Source: Stutzerimonas stutzeri (GTDB lineage: Bacteria; Pseudomonadota; Gammaproteobacteria; Pseudomonadales; Pseudomonadaceae). Taken from it: a DNA stretch of 64,000 bases. The position numbers and the translations under genes are program-made. Under the pieces are notes generated by a model. It made no database searches. It was given only the letters and a program-made list of their open reading frames with translations, and was not told where the DNA came from. Positions 9,801 through 19,016 of the stretch are shown here, one piece after another. Every line of letters begins with the position of its first letter. Position 1 is the stretch's first letter. The stretch covers positions 179,420 through 243,419 of the forward strand of contig NZ_JAMOIH010000006.1 of assembly GCF_024448955.1 (NCBI RefSeq). Direction: 5' to 3'.

Positions 9801-10547
9801 TTGAAAGCTCTGCTCTGGATCTCGTTTGCAGTATTCCTCGCGGGACCTTGCCTCGCCGCGTCCGAGGCCGAGCCGCTGCGCACCCTGACGGTCGGTTATT
9901 ACGACTTTCCGCCCGCCATCTACAGCGATCCGCAGGGCCTACCGCAGGGGCCGCTGGTAAGCCTCACTCACCGCATATTCGAACGCGCCGGCTATCGAGC
10001 GCAATTTCGCGCATTTCCCAGCGCACGCCTGTATGCGGCCCTGAAAAGCGGCGCCGTCGATCTGTGGCCGGGTGCGCCAGGCAAACCGGAGCTGGCCGCG
10101 GACACGCTGGAGGGACGCGCAACCCTGGCGCAGATCAGCCTCAACCTCTATCACCGGTCGGACACACCACCGCCAAAGGTGCCCGAGAGCCTGCGCAAAC
10201 GTGGCGTCATCATCATCGGTGGCTACAACTACTGGCCGGTGGTGAACCAGATGCTGCACGACCCGCAGCTGGGCATTCGTCTTCATCGCACCAGCAGCCA
10301 TGCTTCGGCACTTGAAATGCTGCAGCACCGCCGCGCCGACTACCTGCTCGATTATCAGATTCCGGTGAACCAGACACTGCAGCAACTCGGCATACAAGCG
10401 CTGCCTTATGTGAACGTCCATAAGGTCCCGATCCGCTTCATCGCGTCGCGTCGGCTGAGCGACAGTCAAGCGGTCCTCGATGCACTGGATCGCGCCTACG
10501 CCGAGATGGCGGCTGCAGGCGAGGATCTAAGCCTGCCGGGGGAATAA
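9801..10547 (+). CDS. Periplasmic solute-binding protein (SBP_bac_3-like)
   Basis: The 248-residue protein has a Sec signal peptide (KALLWISFAVFLAGPCLAAS, cleavage near residue 20), then LTVGYYDFPPAIYSDPQGLPQG and SARLYAALKSGAVDLWPG, typical of extracellular solute-binding protein family 3. It has no adjacent ABC permease or ATPase, as is common for orphan Pseudomonas members of this family. The start codon is TTG at 9801. It ends 15 bases before the stop of the convergent hrpB. Confidence 0.75.
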   Translation: MKALLWISFAVFLAGPCLAASEAEPLRTLTVGYYDFPPAIYSDPQGLPQGPLVSLTHRIFERAGYRAQFRAFPSARLYAALKSGAVDLWPGAPGKPELAADTLEGRATLAQISLNLYHRSDTPPPKVPESLRKRGVIIIGGYNYWPVVNQMLHDPQLGIRLHRTSSHASALEMLQHRRADYLLDYQIPVNQTLQQLGIQALPYVNVHKVPIRFIASRRLSDSQAVLDALDRAYAEMAAAGEDLSLPGE

Positions 10548-10561
10548 GGGAAGCTGCTTTT

Positions 10562-13096
10562 TTACGCTCCACGCGGTTTGGCGCGCGCCGTGGGCTCGGC
10601 GACCAGCGGATCGTCCGGCCAATAGTGCTTGGGATAGCGCCCCTTCAGATCTTTTTTCACCTCGCCATAGGTGTTGGCCCAGAAGCTCGCCAAGTCCTGC
10701 GTCACCTGCACCGGCCGGCGCGCTGGCGATAGCAGATGCAGCTTCACTGCCTGCCGCCCGCCGGCGATGCGCGGCGTGGCGGCCAAGCCGAACAACTCCT
10801 GCAGACGCACCGCTAATACCGGCGGCGATTCGCTGTAATCGAGCCGCACCCGCGAGCCGGAAGGCACGGCGATGGCGACCGGCGCTAATTCATCGAGCCG
10901 CTGCGGCAACGGCCACGGCAGCAACGTGGCTAGCATCTCTTTTAAGTCCAGCTGCGCGAAATGGGACAGCCGTGACACTTTGCCCAGATACGGCAGCAGC
11001 CAATCCTCCAGGCGATCGAGCAATGCGGCGTCGCTGACGTCCGGCCATTGGCTGGCTGCACCGGCATCCAGATCGATTTGCCGAAGCAAGGCGATGCGCG
11101 CCTGCCATTGACGAAGCTCGGGCGTCCAGGGCAGCAACTCCAGCCCCTTGCGGCGGACCAATCCAAGCAGGGCACGGCTGCGCGCTTCATCATCCAGCCC
11201 CGGCAAGGGTTCACGGCTGAGTACTAGTTCGCCGATCCGCCGCTGCCGTTCGGCACGCAGCACGCCTTCGCGTTCGTCCCATTCCAGCGCGTCGTGTTGG
11301 CCGACCTGCTCGGCCAGCACCTCGTCGAACAGCGTCGGATCCAGTGCCGCGGCGCGATAGATGCGCTCTTCGCGCTGACCTTGATGACTGCCCAGTTCGG
11401 CGATCACCAGCCAAGGCTCCTTCATCAGCGCATCCGGCTCGCCAAACACCGCCGCCCGCCCGTTGGCCAGACGGTACTCGCCACCGCCCTCGCGGCGCTG
11501 GCGGGCGATTCGATCAGGATAGGCGAAGGCCAGCAGCGCACCCTGCCAGCGCGGGTCATCCGCATCACTCGAAACATCGCCCGCCGGCCCGCGCAACAGA
11601 CCACGAAACTGCCGGGCCAGCTGACGCACCCGCTGCGCGCCGGCATGCCGCCCCGCGCTTCCGGCGAGCATTCCGAGGCGGGTGGAGATATCGCTGCCGC
11701 TGTCGCGCTGGCCGCCGCGCTGGATATCGCGCTCTACCAGCAATGCAGCGAGATCGGCCGCCAGCGGACCAAGCCCCAGCGCCTGCCCGCGCAGCAACAT
11801 ATGGGCGATGCGCGGATGCGCCGGCAATTCAGCCATGGCTTGGCCGTGAGCGGTCAGCTGCCAACCGCCGCGAGCGTTACGGCTGAGTGCGCCGAGGCGC
11901 TGCAGCAGATCCTGCGCCTGCCCATAAGCCGCCACAGGCGGCGCATCCAGCCAGGCGAGCTCATCCAGCTCGACGCCCCAGCGCGCCAGTTGCAACGCTA
12001 CTCCAGCCAGGTCCGCCTGAAGAATTTCCGCGTCGCAATAAGCCGCCAATTGCGCATGCTGATCTTCCGACCACAACCGATAGCAGGCCCCTGGCTCCAG
12101 ACGTCCGGCGCGGCCGGCCCGCTGCGTCGCCGAGGCGCGTGAGATGCGACGGGTTTCCAGGCGGGTCATGCCACTACCAGGATCGAACCGCGGCACGCGT
12201 GCCAAGCCGGCATCGACCACCACCCGCACGCCTTCGATGGTCAGGCTGGTCTCGGCGATGTTGGTCGCCAGCACCACCTTGCGCTTGCCGTCCGGCGCCG
12301 GTTCGATGGCCGCACGCTGGGCGCTCAGCTCCAGTTCGCCGTGCAGCGGGCAGAGCAGGATCTCTGACCGGCCAGCGAGGCGCTCGGCCAACTGCTCGGC
12401 GACGCGGCGAATCTCCGCCTGGCCGGGGAGGAACACCAGCAGGCTGCCAGGTTCATCGGCCAGGGCCTGGAGCATGGTCTGTACCACCCGGGGTTCGAGC
12501 GCCTCGCCGATCTGACTCGGCCGCCCCCAACGCTGCTCCACCGGATACATGCGACCTTCGCTGCGTACCACAGGCGCCTCGTCCAGCAGGCGCGACAGGC
12601 GCTCGCCTTCCAGCGTGGCGGACATCAGCAGCACCTTCAGCGGCGGTTCGTCGCGCAACAACTCACGGCCGTTGAGACACAAGGCCAACGCCAGATCGGC
12701 ATCGAGACTACGCAGATGATACTCATCAAATATGAGCAGCCCAACGCCATCTAGGGCAGGATCGTCTTGAAGCCGACGAGTAAGAATGCCTTCAGTCACT
12801 ACTTCAATTCGAGTCTGTGGTCCGACCTTACTCTCCAAGCGAATTCGATAGCCGACTGTTTGCCCAACGCTTTCTCCCAGCTCGCTCGCCAGTCGCTCAG
12901 CTGCGGCTCTGGCAGCTAGTCGACGTGGTTCGAGCATGACAATAGTCTGGTCGGCCAGCCAAGGCTCTTCCAGCAGCGCTATTGGTACTCGCGTTGTTTT
13001 GCCTGCCCCCGGCGCTGCCTCAAGTACAACTTCATTACGTGCAGACAAGGCATCTCTTAAAGCGGGCAAAACAGATTCAATCGGCAACAAACTCAT
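10562..13096 (-). CDS. hrpB: ATP-dependent helicase HrpB (hybrid, restored by island)
   Basis: The 844-residue DExH helicase has Walker [12 protein letters not shown] (28-38), DEYH in IFDEYH (122-127), SATLEG, the RAGRAGR motif VI, and the HrpB C-terminal domain ending FWANTYGEVKKDLKGRYPKHYWP. The ATG at 13096 has AGGAGCC just upstream. Codons 1-127 are island-borne: they are more AT-rich than the rest and differ at about 25 of 127 residues from the displaced native start at 63529-63909. The resulting protein looks complete, so integration has not broken the gene but has placed it under an island-supplied promoter and ribosome-binding site. Confidence 0.92.
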   Translation of the reverse strand: MSLLPIESVLPALRDALSARNEVVLEAAPGAGKTTRVPIALLEEPWLADQTIVMLEPRRLAARAAAERLASELGESVGQTVGYRIRLESKVGPQTRIEVVTEGILTRRLQDDPALDGVGLLIFDEYHLRSLDADLALALCLNGRELLRDEPPLKVLLMSATLEGERLSRLLDEAPVVRSEGRMYPVEQRWGRPSQIGEALEPRVVQTMLQALADEPGSLLVFLPGQAEIRRVAEQLAERLAGRSEILLCPLHGELELSAQRAAIEPAPDGKRKVVLATNIAETSLTIEGVRVVVDAGLARVPRFDPGSGMTRLETRRISRASATQRAGRAGRLEPGACYRLWSEDQHAQLAAYCDAEILQADLAGVALQLARWGVELDELAWLDAPPVAAYGQAQDLLQRLGALSRNARGGWQLTAHGQAMAELPAHPRIAHMLLRGQALGLGPLAADLAALLVERDIQRGGQRDSGSDISTRLGMLAGSAGRHAGAQRVRQLARQFRGLLRGPAGDVSSDADDPRWQGALLAFAYPDRIARQRREGGGEYRLANGRAAVFGEPDALMKEPWLVIAELGSHQGQREERIYRAAALDPTLFDEVLAEQVGQHDALEWDEREGVLRAERQRRIGELVLSREPLPGLDDEARSRALLGLVRRKGLELLPWTPELRQWQARIALLRQIDLDAGAASQWPDVSDAALLDRLEDWLLPYLGKVSRLSHFAQLDLKEMLATLLPWPLPQRLDELAPVAIAVPSGSRVRLDYSESPPVLAVRLQELFGLAATPRIAGGRQAVKLHLLSPARRPVQVTQDLASFWANTYGEVKKDLKGRYPKHYWPDDPLVAEPTARAKPRGA

Positions 13097-13119
13097 GATG
13101 GCTCCTAGCTGAGCCACCA

Positions 13120-13125
13120 ATTATA
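13120..13125 (-). promoter_or_regulatory. Candidate -10 box for the restored hrpB
   Basis: On the minus strand this reads TATAAT, 24 bases upstream of the hrpB start codon. No good -35 match is seen at the expected distance. It lies within the island-borne segment. Confidence 0.35.
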
Positions 13126-13308
13126 GATACGAGGGAAGCTGTTACGGCACGGCGGTATGTCAATCACGCCCAGTGCACGGCTCCCTTCGGGCCGCTCAGA
13201 GATAAACGGGGCCTATTTAAACGGCATGATGGACATCAAGGCCACAGCCAGCATCTGCCCCTTGAACACCTGACGAGGGGGATCCTCTTGCCAGTGTTGC
13301 GCCCCGGC

Positions 13309-13587
13309 TCAGCTGGCTCCGTGATCCGAAAACATCGGATCATTTAACAGCCAGCTGACTAACACCGGATGTAGAGGTCCATGCTTGTCGGCCAATAGGG
13401 AAAGCTCTTGCTTGGATCGCTCTTCCACTCGACCAGCCAACCAGACGGCTTCTGCTGTCGGGTAATGCCGAAGTAGATTATTTGCTTGGTACCGTACGTT
13501 TTCAGGAAGGCTCGTGTCCCTAGCCAGCTCCTGTAGGAAGTCCCGTGTTTGAACAACGCTACGGGTGCGCTCATGGGCCATCGTCAT
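13309..13587 (-). CDS. BPSL0761-family small protein
   Basis: The 92-residue soluble protein begins MTMAHERTRSVVQTRDFLQE, and continues with LPENVRYQANNLLRHYPTA and LLNDPMFSD. These match the BPSL0761 family, a group of short proteins common in mobile regions of Pseudomonas and Burkholderia with no established function. It is the first gene inside the island at the hrpB end. A GC-rich untranslated gap separates it from hrpB. Confidence 0.65.
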   Translation of the reverse strand: MTMAHERTRSVVQTRDFLQELARDTSLPENVRYQANNLLRHYPTAEAVWLAGRVEERSKQELSLLADKHGPLHPVLVSWLLNDPMFSDHGAS

Positions 13588-13660
13588 GGTATTGCTCCTG
13601 AAATGTCCGCGGGGAGAGGCGGCTTCTCGTCACTCAACATGAGTCGTCAGCCTCTCCGCC

Positions 13661-14845
13661 TCACTTTTCGATCACTGCATTGAGCGCGCCAGAGCCATCC
13701 CATATGGGGTAAGGGAGCCCTTTCACCTTCTTATCCTCGACGAGGAAGGCCAGGCTATAGCGCGCGCGGGTAATCGCGACGTATAGCTTGTTTCGCGACT
13801 CCTCCGTCTTATCCTTGTCGAACACTTTGGCATTTCCGCCAATGAACTTCAGATGTTTATCTGACGGGATCACAAGCACTCGATCAAAGCCTAAGCCTTT
13901 GCAGGAACCGAACGTATAACAGATAAGGTTACCCGGTAGGTATCCAGTGCCGGTGGTGGACGACCAGCGCAGTACTTGAGGCTGAAACGCTGCCAAGTAA
14001 TCGCTCACCTGAGATTGTTTCACTATGAAGGTGCCATGGTGATGCGATATTTCGTCTGGCACTTTCTCGACACCTGTTACCGTCTTGTCATACAGCCCCA
14101 GGTGGATCGTGTCGGAGAGGTCGCAGATTTCTTGTATGCACCTGCGATTCTTCGGCATCGAATGCTTTTCGAACTTCATTTTCCCGACGAAGTAATCGAC
14201 CTTCTGTTGAGGCGTCTGCGGAGCCTTATGGCCGAACGTCGTTGTGTAGATTGTCTGTCGAAAGTCGCCCACACAACAGATCGAGTCGACCATGACCTTG
14301 TTGAGTGATTTGATCACGTCGTAGTCCCAACCGACCAAATCCTGCACTTCATCAAAATAGACCCTTTGATAAATCTCCTTCAACCGCTTGGCAGGGGCAT
14401 TTTTGGATAGTTTCGCAATGAGGGTCGCAAGCTTTGCCAAAAACCCGGAGTACGCCTTTGTTTTGCAGGGCGTCAGGTAATGCAGTGGATTGATCGTGCC
14501 ATCTTCCGATTTTTCAGCTCTGCCTTCAATGTAGTAGGTTGTACCTGATATTAAGTGAGGGTTGTTCTCAGTGAACGAGATAGTCGTGATCCGATCTGGA
14601 AATACCTCGCTCTGATAGGGACGCACCATATCTTCCAGGTAAAAAGAGAACAGCCCCTTGACGACGAAGTGCTCACTGCTAGCACCGTACAACTCAACAA
14701 AACGAGAGCGCAACTCTGCCTGATTATTGGTTGTATAGGTGACTACAAGCACACGTCCACCAGCCTTGATGGTCTCAATGGCTTCAGTAATGATCTTGTG
14801 CGTTTTCCCTGATCCGGCGCCTGCGACCCAGAGTTCGTTAGGCAA
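13661..14845 (-). CDS. UvrD-like helicase of an OLD/UvrD defence pair (GajB-like)
   Basis: This 394-residue SF1 helicase has Walker A AGAGSGKTHKI (8-18), VVTYTTNNQAELRSR (Ia), Walker B FDEVQD, CVGDFRQTIY (motif III/IV) and the final VAITRARYSLAFLV (motif VI). It overlaps the upstream OLD-nuclease gene by 8 bases, so the two are translationally coupled. An OLD/TOPRIM ATPase directly followed by a compact UvrD helicase is the gene arrangement of the Gabija anti-phage system (GajA-GajB). The length is somewhat below typical GajB proteins. Pairing and motif content support the class; belonging to Gabija proper is inference. Confidence 0.7.
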   Translation of the reverse strand: MPNELWVAGAGSGKTHKIITEAIETIKAGGRVLVVTYTTNNQAELRSRFVELYGASSEHFVVKGLFSFYLEDMVRPYQSEVFPDRITTISFTENNPHLISGTTYYIEGRAEKSEDGTINPLHYLTPCKTKAYSGFLAKLATLIAKLSKNAPAKRLKEIYQRVYFDEVQDLVGWDYDVIKSLNKVMVDSICCVGDFRQTIYTTTFGHKAPQTPQQKVDYFVGKMKFEKHSMPKNRRCIQEICDLSDTIHLGLYDKTVTGVEKVPDEISHHHGTFIVKQSQVSDYLAAFQPQVLRWSSTTGTGYLPGNLICYTFGSCKGLGFDRVLVIPSDKHLKFIGGNAKVFDKDKTEESRNKLYVAITRARYSLAFLVEDKKVKGLPYPIWDGSGALNAVIEK

Positions 14846-16496
14846 AATCGAGCACCTCGTCTAGAAAGGCTGGGTACTTGAAGTCCAGTGCGCCATCGAA
14901 CAGTTTGACCGCAGAGTCGACCTTGCGAGCGCCTTTACCGTTGCCCTTTACGCTCTTGAACCAACGGATCAAATTTTCCCTTCGATCCTCCAGAGAGACC
15001 TCTGCGTTGTAGATATTGAAGGTTTCCGTCGACAAGACTTCCTTTGCGAAAGCGTCAAGGGTTTTAATGTCAACTGCGTTGGCATAAATCATCGCTGGCT
15101 CAAGCGAAAATTCGGCGTCGTTCATCGACGAGTACAGCTTGATGTTAGGAAACGCAGCGTATTCCAGACGTCCTTGTACAACGTTACCGTTATAGTCGCC
15201 GTCATTATCCCTGAGCACATGGATCTTGGTGCCGATCTCTTTACCGACTTCGATGAACGTCTTGAAACCTACACCGCGTACCACGATGATATCTATCCCG
15301 TCCTGCTCAGGCAGTCGGTTGTGTTTTCGTTGGTAGATTTTCTTGAGCACCAGTTCGTCCGACGGCCCCTCGACCAGGATGACCTTGCCCGACAGTGCCA
15401 CCCGCAAGGTGTCGTAGCCAGGAAGACGCTTGAGGGTCTTCACCACTTTAGCGTCTAGCGTGTGCAGCCTTTTGTACCCTGACTGCACAAGGCAAATTTT
15501 GTCGATACTCAGCTTGTTCAACACATACGAGCTGTGGGTGGTCAGGAACAGCTGCTTGTCTCCTCGCTGGGTTTCGATGTAGTGCACAAGCTTGTTCAGA
15601 TTGGTGTGAGATAGATGATTTTCGGGCTCTTCCATCATCACCAGATCGATGTCGTGGGATTTGTTCTGAATGGCCAGTTTAATCTGCACATTGCTCTGTT
15701 CACCCTTGCCGATGAGGTGAAAAGGCACATCATCGACCTCAAGCTGTAGGCCGGTCTGGATGGAGCCCGCAGGTAACGTACTTGCTGCAATGGTGAGCTT
15801 GCTATCGGTGATAAGGTGACCCGCATCAAGGCTGGCATTGACCGTCCTGACCTCCCCGGAGTTGTTAAACACCTGCAGGTTTTCACGATAATTGAGGGTC
15901 AGCTTGACGAGCTCTTCCTTCGCCAATGCGGTGTTGAGAATGCTCGAAATGTACTGGTTCTTCCCCATGGTTGGGTGGATACGTGTGGGGTCGATGTACA
16001 GCGCCTTAAACTTCTTAGCGATCGGTTTTATCGGATTCCAACCGAAATCGAGCCATTCCACCTTATAGAATTCGATCGGAATGCTGGTGATGTTCGGCTT
16101 GGTCAGCAGGTGGCTCTCGTATACGGCCTCCAACGACGGGTCGAAACAGGCTTGTACCAAGACGCCCTGGGCGTCAGCCTTGAGGCTGTTGTTCGAGCCT
16201 CGGTACTCAGGCACACCGTCAATGTAGGCTTCGATGATAAGGCTGGGCAGGTGCTTGGAGCTCAAGTCAGAGGCGAGAAACCGCGTGACGGCATCCTGAT
16301 TGAAAAGATCAGGGGAGAACTCGCCGTTGAAGGGCCGTCCACGATGATTGTAATTGAGCACAATTTCTAACGCTTCCAAGATTGTGCTTTTACCAGCATT
16401 GTTGTCGCCGACGAAAATATTGACGTCGTCGTTGAATTCTAGAAGTTCGTCGCGAAATTTTTTGAAGTTGATCAGCTTGATGGCTTTAACGTGCAC
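14838..16496 (-). CDS. OLD-family ATPase/TOPRIM nuclease (GajA-like)
   Basis: The 552-residue protein has an ABC-type ATPase half with Walker A GDNNAGKST (30-38), a Q/signature region, VMMEEPENHLSH (Walker B) and LFLTTHSSYVLNKL, followed by a C-terminal TOPRIM domain with VILVEGPSDELVLKKI and RDNDGDYNG, the acidic metal site. This is the OLD class-2 nuclease plan, found with a UvrD helicase partner as here (13661-14845). In Gabija systems GajA nicks DNA when nucleotide pools fall during infection. Base composition is clearly more AT-rich than the neighbouring core genes, suggesting separate acquisition. Confidence 0.75.
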   Translation of the reverse strand: MHVKAIKLINFKKFRDELLEFNDDVNIFVGDNNAGKSTILEALEIVLNYNHRGRPFNGEFSPDLFNQDAVTRFLASDLSSKHLPSLIIEAYIDGVPEYRGSNNSLKADAQGVLVQACFDPSLEAVYESHLLTKPNITSIPIEFYKVEWLDFGWNPIKPIAKKFKALYIDPTRIHPTMGKNQYISSILNTALAKEELVKLTLNYRENLQVFNNSGEVRTVNASLDAGHLITDSKLTIAASTLPAGSIQTGLQLEVDDVPFHLIGKGEQSNVQIKLAIQNKSHDIDLVMMEEPENHLSHTNLNKLVHYIETQRGDKQLFLTTHSSYVLNKLSIDKICLVQSGYKRLHTLDAKVVKTLKRLPGYDTLRVALSGKVILVEGPSDELVLKKIYQRKHNRLPEQDGIDIIVVRGVGFKTFIEVGKEIGTKIHVLRDNDGDYNGNVVQGRLEYAAFPNIKLYSSMNDAEFSLEPAMIYANAVDIKTLDAFAKEVLSTETFNIYNAEVSLEDRRENLIRWFKSVKGNGKGARKVDSAVKLFDGALDFKYPAFLDEVLDFA

Positions 16497-16667
16497 TCTA
16501 AATCCCTCTAGGCATCGCTTGATAATGGCGTATTACCATGGCAAATGAACCGTACCTTGGGTGGTGTGTGCTGTCCATATGGCTATCAGCTGAAGACGAA
16601 CGTCTAGAGCAGTTTTGAATCACCTCGAGTGCCGTGGTCACATCTAATGCCTGCTTTTGGCCCAGAG

Positions 16668-16816
16668 TGTGTAAAAACGCTTCGTCAAAATTGAAGTGCG
16701 CGCGTCTACGTGAAATCTGAAATTTTTCGGCACCTCAGCAGATGTGGATTTCGCCCAGATGCGCGATTTCCAGTCCGGTTTTGAGTACCTGTCGCGCTCG
16801 AAAACGTTTTTACACA
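16668..16816. repeat. MITE-like element with terminal inverted repeats
   Basis: TGTGTAAAAACGCTT at 16668-16682 is matched by the inverse AAAACGTTTTTACACA at 16801-16816, with one mismatch in the core 13 bases. The interior has no coding function. Sequences of this kind flank IS5-like elements in Pseudomonas, so it may be a non-autonomous element or the tail of a lost insertion sequence. Confidence 0.45.
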
Positions 16817-16974
16817 GCCTCGGCCGATTGCAGCCGGTGACGACAGGCACCTGTCGGCCAAAAGCTGCCTGTCGTTGAGTGCAATTTTTGACTCATGGCT
16901 GCCAGCAACGGCAGCAGTTAAAATGCTCAGAGACGATCACTCAACGAGCAATAGACCTAGTTTGTTCGACCGAG

Positions 16975-17244
16975 CTAGATTAGTAAAAGCTCTTTCACTT
17001 TTTGCTTGATTTCAGCAGGGCTTTCTTCAAATCCGTATTTACCGGCATTATCTTTAGAAGAGTTATATCCCAAGAAATAACCATTGTATTGAAAGTAGTT
17101 AGTGTCAATTTTTCGCCTGCTTGGCTTGCCTTTTTCCAGCATATCCAGAAGCGTTTTTAAGTGTGAGCGTGTTAGCCAGAATTTTAGAAGTAATCCGCTC
17201 CCTAGCACTTCAGTGCCGATCATTGGAGCTGCTTGAAAGCCCAA
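16975..17244 (-). CDS. Hypothetical protein
   Basis: An 89-residue frame with low GC, ending EIKQKVKELLLI. It is mostly soluble, rich in Lys, Tyr and Ser (NYFQYNGYFLGYNSSKDNAG), and resembles no family I can name. It lies between a MITE-like repeat and a Tn3 transposase remnant. It may be a truncated piece of a longer gene, since the first residues run into the remnant. The start is uncertain. Confidence 0.35.
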   Translation of the reverse strand: MGFQAAPMIGTEVLGSGLLLKFWLTRSHLKTLLDMLEKGKPSRRKIDTNYFQYNGYFLGYNSSKDNAGKYGFEESPAEIKQKVKELLLI

Positions 17245-17295
17245 GGCCTAGCTCAGGGCTAGTCGTCTACACCAGTTCCGCTATGTATGCTGAAG

Positions 17296-17463
17296 GGGGC
17301 CCAACCACTCTACCTGACCAGCAACCTCAAGCGCTTCGGCGAATTCAACCTCAAGCTAAACCGGCCACCGGAGCCCTGGATCAAGGACTCGGTGTTCCAA
17401 CAAGCTGCCGGCTCGCTGCGGGTGATCAGACCTAGCCAGCTAGATACCGAGAAAACGCCATGA
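17296..17463 (+). pseudogene. Tn3-family transposase TnpA, C-terminal remnant
   Basis: In frame, the segment reads LYLTSNLKRFGEFNLKLNRP then PEPW, matching the conserved C-terminal helix of Tn3-family transposases (general form S-P-Y-L...RFG-F-LD/NL...P). It stops at TGA 17461-17463, overlapping the ATG of the next gene by ATGA. Everything upstream of about 17296 is unrelated, so the transposase is lost. Together with the following tnpC this points to the Tn4651/Tn5041 branch. Confidence 0.65.
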
Positions 17464-17822
17464 TCAACATTCCTCCCGCATCCTTCCGCCTTACACCGTA
17501 CGGCGAAGTGGACGCCGTGGCGTTGGAAAACCTGCGCGACAGCTTCGACACCTCTCAACTGCTCCGGCTGGTTGATCGCTTGGACGTCTGCTTGGTGGAA
17601 CTGGGTGGAATCACCTCCATTCGCGACGAGCTACTGAGATTGCATGCGATGGCTCTGACGATAGTTGAGGGCATCGCTCTTACGGTGCCTGCCGAGAGTG
17701 CTTGTATCTGGACAGAAGCCCAATCTCTACAGATGGATCTTGAGGCACTGGTTTCTTGGGCGCGCTCCGCTCAGCTCATCATTGCGCCGCTGATCAATCT
17801 TGCTCCACAGCACGAGGCATGA
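17460..17822 (+). CDS. tnpC: TnpC-like post-transcriptional regulator of a Tn3-family transposase
   Basis: The 120-residue protein starts inside the stop codon of the TnpA remnant (ATGA overlap). This is the placement of tnpC in Tn4652-type transposons, where TnpC lowers transposase level after transcription. The sequence is helical and acidic (DAVALENLRDSFDTSQLL, RDELLRLHAMALTIVEG) with no DNA-binding motif. Length and position agree with TnpC; sequence recognition is moderate. With its transposase gone it is probably a functionless passenger. Confidence 0.6.
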   Translation: MINIPPASFRLTPYGEVDAVALENLRDSFDTSQLLRLVDRLDVCLVELGGITSIRDELLRLHAMALTIVEGIALTVPAESACIWTEAQSLQMDLEALVSWARSAQLIIAPLINLAPQHEA

Positions 17823-17847
17823 GCGCTCTCGCCGATTTCGACGAGGC

Positions 17848-18807
17848 TCAACTGTTTCTGACCATGGCTGGAATCGCCCGTAAGTAGATCAATTCACCAA
17901 TCAGTTCTACGAGTGTCTGAGTAATCACAGCCGCCGCGGCCAGCGCGCGAATGGACTCCGGGAGCGCTAGGGCCAGGGGAAGCACTACAAGCGAGTTGCG
18001 AGTGCCTGAGCTAAAGGCCACTGCCCGTGCGGCAGAAGCCTCCAAGCCAAATAGCCGGGAGCTGAGTACGCCGAGGGCCGGAGCGAGTAGTAGAAACGCT
18101 CCGTATACCGGAAGCAACGGCGCCAGGATGTCGAGTTGGTACACGACAGCCGCGATCTGCGAACCCACCACCACGATTAGAACCAGGGCCATTGCAGGCA
18201 CTGGCAGCCAGGCCCAACCTGCGCTCCATGCGCGAAGCAGCAGAGATCGGCGTCCGCCAAATTCGGTGAGCACAGCCGCTACCAAGGGTAGGACGATCAG
18301 TAACAGGAAGGCTTCTGCGAAGGGCCACAGCTCGATCACTGTGCCGGCTTCGGGGCCAAGGATTAGCCGCAAGTAGAGGGGCAGCAGCAGAAGCTGGAGC
18401 AACAGCAGCAATGGCGTCGCCGCGAGCACCAGACGAGAGTCCCCTTTGCCCAGGTGGGTGAAGACCACCACGTAATCGATACAAGGCGTCAGCAGGACAA
18501 GCAGCGCGCCGACCAACAAGGCCTTGTTCGATGAGAGCGGCCACGTCACCAGCCACACCATCAATGGCACCAATAGGAAGTTGGCCAGCAACAAGGCACC
18601 GACGAAGCGGCGGTTGGCAAAAGCTTCTCGCAGCTCCAAAAAAGGAATCTGCAGAAACATGGCATACATCAGCACGGCAATCGCCGGTGTGATGGCCATG
18701 GCCGTCAGTCCGGTGAATTGCGCAGAGCTCAGGCCTGCAATGGCAGCGGCCACCACCGCCGCGAAATAAAATGCTATCTGGTGTTCTTCCAGCCAGTCCC
18801 GCGACAT
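17848..18807 (-). CDS. BASS/ACR3-like permease (arsenic-resistance-type)
   Basis: This 319-residue protein has about ten membrane segments and the bile-acid:sodium symporter/ArsB-ACR3 fold features LTPCIDYVVVFTHLGKGD (with a Cys in the family's conserved loop), FSSGTRNSLVVLPLALALP and a final VELIGELIYLRAIP. Many are annotated as arsenic resistance proteins. The ATG at 18807 is preferred because AAGGGA lies upstream and the longer frame to 19077 has no family character. It is divergent from dsbB-dsbA. No arsR or arsC is nearby, so arsenite as substrate is uncertain. Confidence 0.7.
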   Translation of the reverse strand: MSRDWLEEHQIAFYFAAVVAAAIAGLSSAQFTGLTAMAITPAIAVLMYAMFLQIPFLELREAFANRRFVGALLLANFLLVPLMVWLVTWPLSSNKALLVGALLVLLTPCIDYVVVFTHLGKGDSRLVLAATPLLLLLQLLLLPLYLRLILGPEAGTVIELWPFAEAFLLLIVLPLVAAVLTEFGGRRSLLLRAWSAGWAWLPVPAMALVLIVVVGSQIAAVVYQLDILAPLLPVYGAFLLLAPALGVLSSRLFGLEASAARAVAFSSGTRNSLVVLPLALALPESIRALAAAAVITQTLVELIGELIYLRAIPAMVRNS

Positions 18808-19016
18808 CTGATATCTTCCCTTGTTGCGCAAGGGCGACATTCTCCCACTGGCATCGGATTTAACCCAGCGTTGAGGCTGGTTGCTTTTCGCTTTGCCGTT
18901 GGGCGAAGTCCGCAACGGTCCTAACAAGTCCTGCCGATAAGAGGATGCATGATGTTTCGAAATAACTGGATGGCGGGTCTGAGGCAAGTGCTCGCCATCG
19001 CCAGGAGTTAACCGCA

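Noticed and set aside
11294..12675. Several long plus-strand frames opposite hrpB
   Set aside because: Antisense frames with Arg/Pro/Ala-rich, low-complexity translations and no family features.
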